From Gammaproteobacteria bacterium (GTDB lineage: Bacteria > Pseudomonadota > Gammaproteobacteria > SZUA-229), in contig NVSH01000066.1 in assembly GCA_002401185.1 (NCBI GenBank), positions 623 to 9,660 of the forward strand: a DNA stretch of 9,038 nucleotides, given 5' to 3'. The notes below the pieces were generated by a model, which did not search any database, was not told where the DNA came from, and was given only the letters and a program-made list of their open reading frames with translations. This document shows positions 1 to 6,100 of this stretch, in pieces (positions within the stretch are counted from its first letter, which is position 1; each line of letters begins with the position of its first letter). Both the position numbers and the translations under genes were made by a program.

Positions 1-1
1 C

Positions 2-106
2 GAACTGTTTGATGGTACCGAACTGGTTGTGCCAACACCGGATATCGTAACCATCAACAACACCACCAATAACTACACGTTGGATGCTATTCGTACCCGA
101 GTATTG
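2..106 (+). other. C-terminal tail of a repeat domain that begins upstream
   Basis: These codons read as a domain end and linker (ELFDGTELVVPTPDIVTINN, then NNYTLDAIRTRV). The N-x-Y element resembles the NDY element found at the ends of the B domains further on (for example near 2246 and 5246). The next domain's entry strand, FNLTKSL, starts at 110. This shows that the repeat array extends upstream of the window. Confidence 0.6.
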
Positions 107-3100
107 GGCTTTAACTTGACCAAATCGCTTGTTGGTTTATGTGCGGAAGATACTAACGTACCCGTTTCCGGTGATAGTAATCTGATTATTGGTGAAGATT
201 GTACCTACCATATTGATGCGGGTGGCTGGTTTGGTTTCCTGACCCCGGGTTTTACCCTAATAGAAGTGTTGGATGTAGTAGTAACTGATGATTTGCCCGA
301 TGGCCAGGGTTATGTCCAACACAGTTTTACTAATGATCCTGCTATCACAAGCCCCATCGTAATTAATGGTGGAGCTGGCTCTATACCTGTAGAAGATAGG
401 GATATTACCTGGGCATTTAACCCATCACCGGGCCCTGGTATTCAAGTAAAAGATCAGTTTTTTCGGGTTGATATCGCAACCCGCTTACTCAATGACCCGG
501 TAGATAGTTCTGCCGCACCTAATGTGCATGCTGCCAACACGTTTGATATTGGCAAAGCAAGTTTTATCGCTGTGTTTGATACCGCTTCGTTTAACGTAAA
601 TGAAACCGCCGGTATACCCGGTTATCCCGATGAATCCGTACGCCGTGTTGATCTGGTAGTTACCGAACCCAATATCACCGTGGTTAAAGAAGTCTGTAAT
701 GAAACTTTATATACCCCAGGCACAGGATGTACAAACTTCACCACACTTGCCGACGATGGAGATACCGATGATTCATACATTTACAGAATAACGCTGAGCA
801 ATGAGGCGAGCAGTGGTGGTGTGCCGCGTGCGCCTGCTTATAATGTGATTTCCACCGATACCCTCGATGCATCTGACTTGATGTCGATTGTGGATTTTTC
901 TAACGATGGACTGGATAACGATGGCGATGGTTTGATTGATGATGCTGATGGAAATGGTGAAGGCGCGATAAGTGAAAATGTGGCAAATGGCACCACGCCA
1001 GCGATTATTACAGTTTCCAATACGCATAGCTTGCCATTGCAACGTGTAGACCCGGGTGACAGTGTTGTTTTTTATTACCGTGTAGATCCTGATCAGATCA
1101 TCGCGCCACTACAAACACTGACGAATGACGTAGTCATGACATATGACAGTTTAGCGGGTGATTCCGGTAACCAATTAACGGAGCAACGTTTGAACAGTGA
1201 TCCGGCGGGTGCTCGTGTTTATACCACCGCTGTGGCTCAAGCAAATGTGCAAATGATACCGTTAGTCGCACAACCAAAAGCGATCATTGCTGTTTCAAAT
1301 TCAGGGTTGGGTGGTGCGCCGCAGGATGTCGTTATCGGTGAAGAGATTCGTTATGAATTAACCACCCAGTTACCGGTAGCAAACCTGAGAAATTTTGTCA
1401 TACGTGATCGCTTACCTGTCGGTCAAGTTTGTGTCGAAAATGGCCCTGATGTTGATTTGGGAGCAGGCGGCCCACATGCTGCGGCCGGTTTTAATCCTGG
1501 TGGCATTATCACGCCTGTATGTAGTCCTTTGGGTGATGAAATGGTATGGAATTTTAATAATCAGGAACTCACCATGTCGCCAGGCATTACCCGATTCGAT
1601 TTCATCATCGACTTTGTTGCCCGTGTACAAAATGTTGCGACAAATCAGGAAGGTGTGGTGATGACTAATGGTGGTGGCGCACTTGCCGGCGGTACGGATG
1701 TAACAGCGACTTATGAGAACGAAGCGGCGGCAACAATCACACTGGAATTTGCGTCTGTTGATATCGTGGTGCGAGAACCGGTTATCGTTCTGACAAAATC
1801 TTTTGCGCCGGTCATTAACAGTGATGCCAACGATATATTAACGGTAACCGTAACCGCGACAAATAACGGTACGGCGGCGGCCTATAACTTGCAGATACTG
1901 GATAACCTTTTAACCAGTGATCTGACCTACATTAATGACAGCATGGCAGGTGCCGATGCACCCGATGATGATGGTGTTGTCGCCGATGATAAACAACCAA
2001 CATTCAGCTGGCTACCAGCCAACCCGGATTACGAAATAACGCCGACCAGCGTGAAAACGTTTACCTTTCAGGTAAGGGTAGACACCACAGTACAACCGCT
2101 GGAAACTTTGGATAACATCATCGAAGGTAAATGGGATTCACTGCCCGGGCAAAGCACCGCCTTGAATGCAAGCGGATTAATCGGTGCTAACGGTAGTGCC
2201 ACTGGATTACGAAATGGTGTGTTGCCCAATGCTGGTGATGCGCTGAATGATTATGAAACCACAGCTACAGCATCAACCTCGGTATTGCCATTAACCCTCA
2301 ATAAAAATGATTTAAACCCAGCACTGGTTTCTACTATTGGTGCACATAAAAATTTCGAGATCGTTATTGCTTTGCCTGAAGGCACGACGAATAATCTGGT
2401 GGTGACGGATGATCTTATCTTCAGTGGTTTAAGTTACGCGCTCTCACGTAATGCCAGTTTTGATGTGTCTTATACCTTCACCGATATCGTTAGTATTAAT
2501 GGCGCTGCGCCAGTCGAAGCTGTTTTTACTGGACAGGGTTTAGCCACATTACCCGCTGATAATGATACCGGTACTATCGAATGGAATATCGGTACTGTTG
2601 TTACCGCTGAAGAAAATGACACGGCTGTTAACGTAATTAACCCAACGATTACTATTAACTATTTTGCTCGTGTTAATAATGATGTTAATACCGATGATGG
2701 TGATACCTTACAAAACTCAGCAACGGTTACTTACGATCACGGTGAAACGGCAGCGATCGAAACATTAAATGACACCACGGCAGTACAGACCGTGGTTGAG
2801 CCCTTACTGGTGTTTAACCCCGTTATCAGCATTAATAATTTGACCTCACCGGGTATTCTTCCCGATTCGGGTGATATTCTTGAATATCAAATCACCCTGG
2901 AAAATACGGGCACGTCAGAAGCGTTTGATGTCAATGTGCTCAGTACATTACCTGCACAATTATTGTTTGATACCGCATTGCCAGTACCAACCGCATTAAT
3001 CGGTGGCATTGCCGTGCCAGGTTTTACCACGTTGCCTGCGGCTTCTCCGGCGGGGCCATTAATTTGGGGACGTGCTAATGCCGATAACACGCTGGATATT

Positions 3101-6100
3101 CCGGCGGGTGATTCACTGGTTTTAACCTATCGAGCAGTTGTGCAAAACGTGACCGAACCCAACACGGATCTGGATACATTGATAACGGTTGACTGGACAT
3201 CGTTGGATGATGTTGATTTAAGTGCGCCGTTTGAAAGAACCGGTGCCGGTTGTCCAGTTACGGTTGCGCCCAATGATTATTGTCTTGGCCCGCAACTCGC
3301 GCAAATTATAACTATCGATAATAACAGTATCGTTAAATCAATTATTCTTGATACCTATAACACGGGATTGAGCACAGCAATCGATAGCATCGTGCGTGTT
3401 GGCGATACCGTTACTTATCGTCTGCAAGTGGCTATACAGGAAGGTACCACGCGGTCGGTTAGTGTCGTCGATACCATGCCAACCGGTATGACCTTTGTCG
3501 ACATGCTCAGCATTAATGGCGATACCACTGCCAACTATGACCCGCCTGGAGCCGGTGCTGGCTCCAACTTTTCTTATGCGAGTCTATCCGCGGGTAGTTT
3601 TCCGGTGGCAGGTAATACTGGGGTTATCACCTGGATATTTGGTGATGTCAGTAATGATGCAGCGGGTGACGCCACCACCGATATCATCGTTATCGAATAC
3701 CGTGCCCGGGTAACAGAAAACGCTGGCATTGCACAGCAACCAACAACAACACTAACCAATAGCACAGACCTGAACTATATCGATGGAAATGGCGTAGCGT
3801 CGAACGCTGGTGCTACGCCGCGATTACGCGACACCAGTGATCTGACGGTGTTGCAACCTGTTATGGATGTTCTGACCAAGCTGGACCGTGATGGCACACC
3901 ACTCAGTGGCGATACCATCAATGTTGCCACCGACACCATGAATTTCCGTCTGCACAGCTGTAACACCACCGGGTTAGCACCGTCTTATGGACTGCTGATT
4001 ACGGATAATTTACCTACGCAACTTGATGAGACGTCGTTGGTTGGACCGGTTAATGGTGCACTTACCCCTGATGTTTTAATCAACGGTGTACTCGCCACCG
4101 AAGGCGCAGCCAATGATTATGTCTATACCCCAGCAGCGGTTCGTGGTGGTGACATGGTGTTCTTCTTTAATACGCCTATCGATCCTGGTGAATGTGTCGA
4201 TATCGAATTCGATATCGGTTTCTATACCGACTTCCCAGCGAATCAGTCGTGGAGTAACACGGTTACTGTGAATGAGTATTACTCGTTGCCGCCCACTGCT
4301 GCACAGTTGTACCCCGCTATCGGCCCCGTGTTATTTAACATGAACAATATGATTGGCGCATTTCCACCGCCAGAAAAAATAATGACACAACCGCTGCCTG
4401 CAGCGCCAGAAGCGACCATCGGCGATGAAATTATTTATCAGATAACCGTGCCGTCGACACCGGTTGGCGCGGTCATGTTCGATGTCACCATAACCGATAC
4501 CCTGGACGATAGCCTGTTGTATTTAAGTGCCAGCGATATCGGTCCGAACGCGTTTGCACTTACGGATAACACGGTACTGCCGGGCGCAGTAAATTTAGTC
4601 ATTCCGCAGATACTTGCTGGACAACAGGCAATAATCGAACTGCGCGTGCGTGTGGATAATAATGTCGATGCCAATGCCGGTGTGGCTTTCAGCAATGCGG
4701 CGAGTTATACCTTTGCTAATGCACCTGCTGGTGTGCCGATCAATGGCGGTAGTGATAATACCGCCAGCACGTTAACCCTTATCGAACCGACAGTTGCCGT
4801 AGCCAAAGCAGTGGCTAACGTTACCAGCCCAGGCATCGCACCGGATGCCGGTGATGTACTGCGTTACACCATAACCTTAACGGCTGCTGGCGGTGCTGCG
4901 TTGGGTGATCTGTTTTCCGATGCTTTTGATATAAGCCTTGCCGATACGTTGAGTTTGGGTCTGTTATACAACGCTAACCTGAGTGTCGATGGTGTTGGCA
5001 ACACGATTAATGCGCCGGTTATCGCAGGTGATGGCATCGTTATTCCACAGACACTGAACTGGAGTCTGACGGATGGCAATGCCGATATCGATATCAGCGA
5101 AGGCACCGTCGTTACCGTCAACTATGACGTGCTGGTACTCGATGGCGTGTTGGCAAATCAAAACCTGACGAATGCCGTCAATATCCAGTGGCACAGTCGT
5201 GATGGTCCTGATGTGAACCAGCGAGACGGTACCGGTGTGCCTGCCGTTAATGATTATTTTAATGTCGTACCTGCAACGACATCACTGGTTACACCGGATA
5301 ATACGGTTGTTGTAAAAAGTCGCCTGACGGATACCTTTGGTGGCGCTGATAATATCGTCCGAATCGGTGATGTTGTTGATTACGAAGTACGTATTACCAT
5401 GCAGGAAAGTACGCATCCTGGTTTCACCGTTCAAGATAATCTCCCGCAGGGAATGGTGTTTGAAGAAACGGTTAGCATTAATGGTGTTGCTGCGCCTTTT
5501 GCAAATGTTGCACCGTTTACACATCTAAATATCGCCGCGCCTGTGGTTGCGGGTGATCCAATATTAGGCCCAACAACCGTCACCTGGTCTGCTGGCGATG
5601 TTATTAATGCTGGTGATAATCTTGCCAACAATGACTTTGTTATCGTCTACCGAGCCCGTGTGTTAAATCTTGTGCATCCACAGGTCAACAATATCGCGTT
5701 AAACAATACCGTTAATGTCGACTACACAACCGCTACCGGTGCAGCACCGACCAAAACCGATAATGAAGTTCTGGATCTGCAACAGCCGGATCTATCCATC
5801 ACAAAAGTCGCCACGCCAGCAGGTGGTGATGCGGTTATTGATGCCGGTGAGGTGGTGACTTACACCGTCGAAATTACCAATAACGGTACGGCGCCAGCTT
5901 ATGATGCCGAACTACTCGATACCATTCCGTTGGGTTTACGTAGTCCAGCTGTCACCATGGTTAGTACACAATTATTGGTTGCCGGCACAGTGCTACCAAA
6001 CATAGCACCGGTGTATAACCCCATTACCGGTAGTGCAAACTGGAACTTTGATTCAGGTGTGGCAAATCAGTACAACATACCTGCCGGCGATACGTTGCAG

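Noticed and set aside
29..31. GTG as the start codon of the long gene
   Set aside because: The frame is open to the left edge, the preceding codons read as repeat-protein sequence, and no ribosome binding site precedes it.
914..958. Dockerin or true EF-hand domain
   Set aside because: Only one Asp loop is present, embedded in an Ig-like domain, without the paired helices or second repeat that define a dockerin.
1395..1661. 88-codon plus-strand open frame within dyad 2
   Set aside because: It lies out of frame inside the A domain, its composition is unlike a real protein, and there is no start signal.
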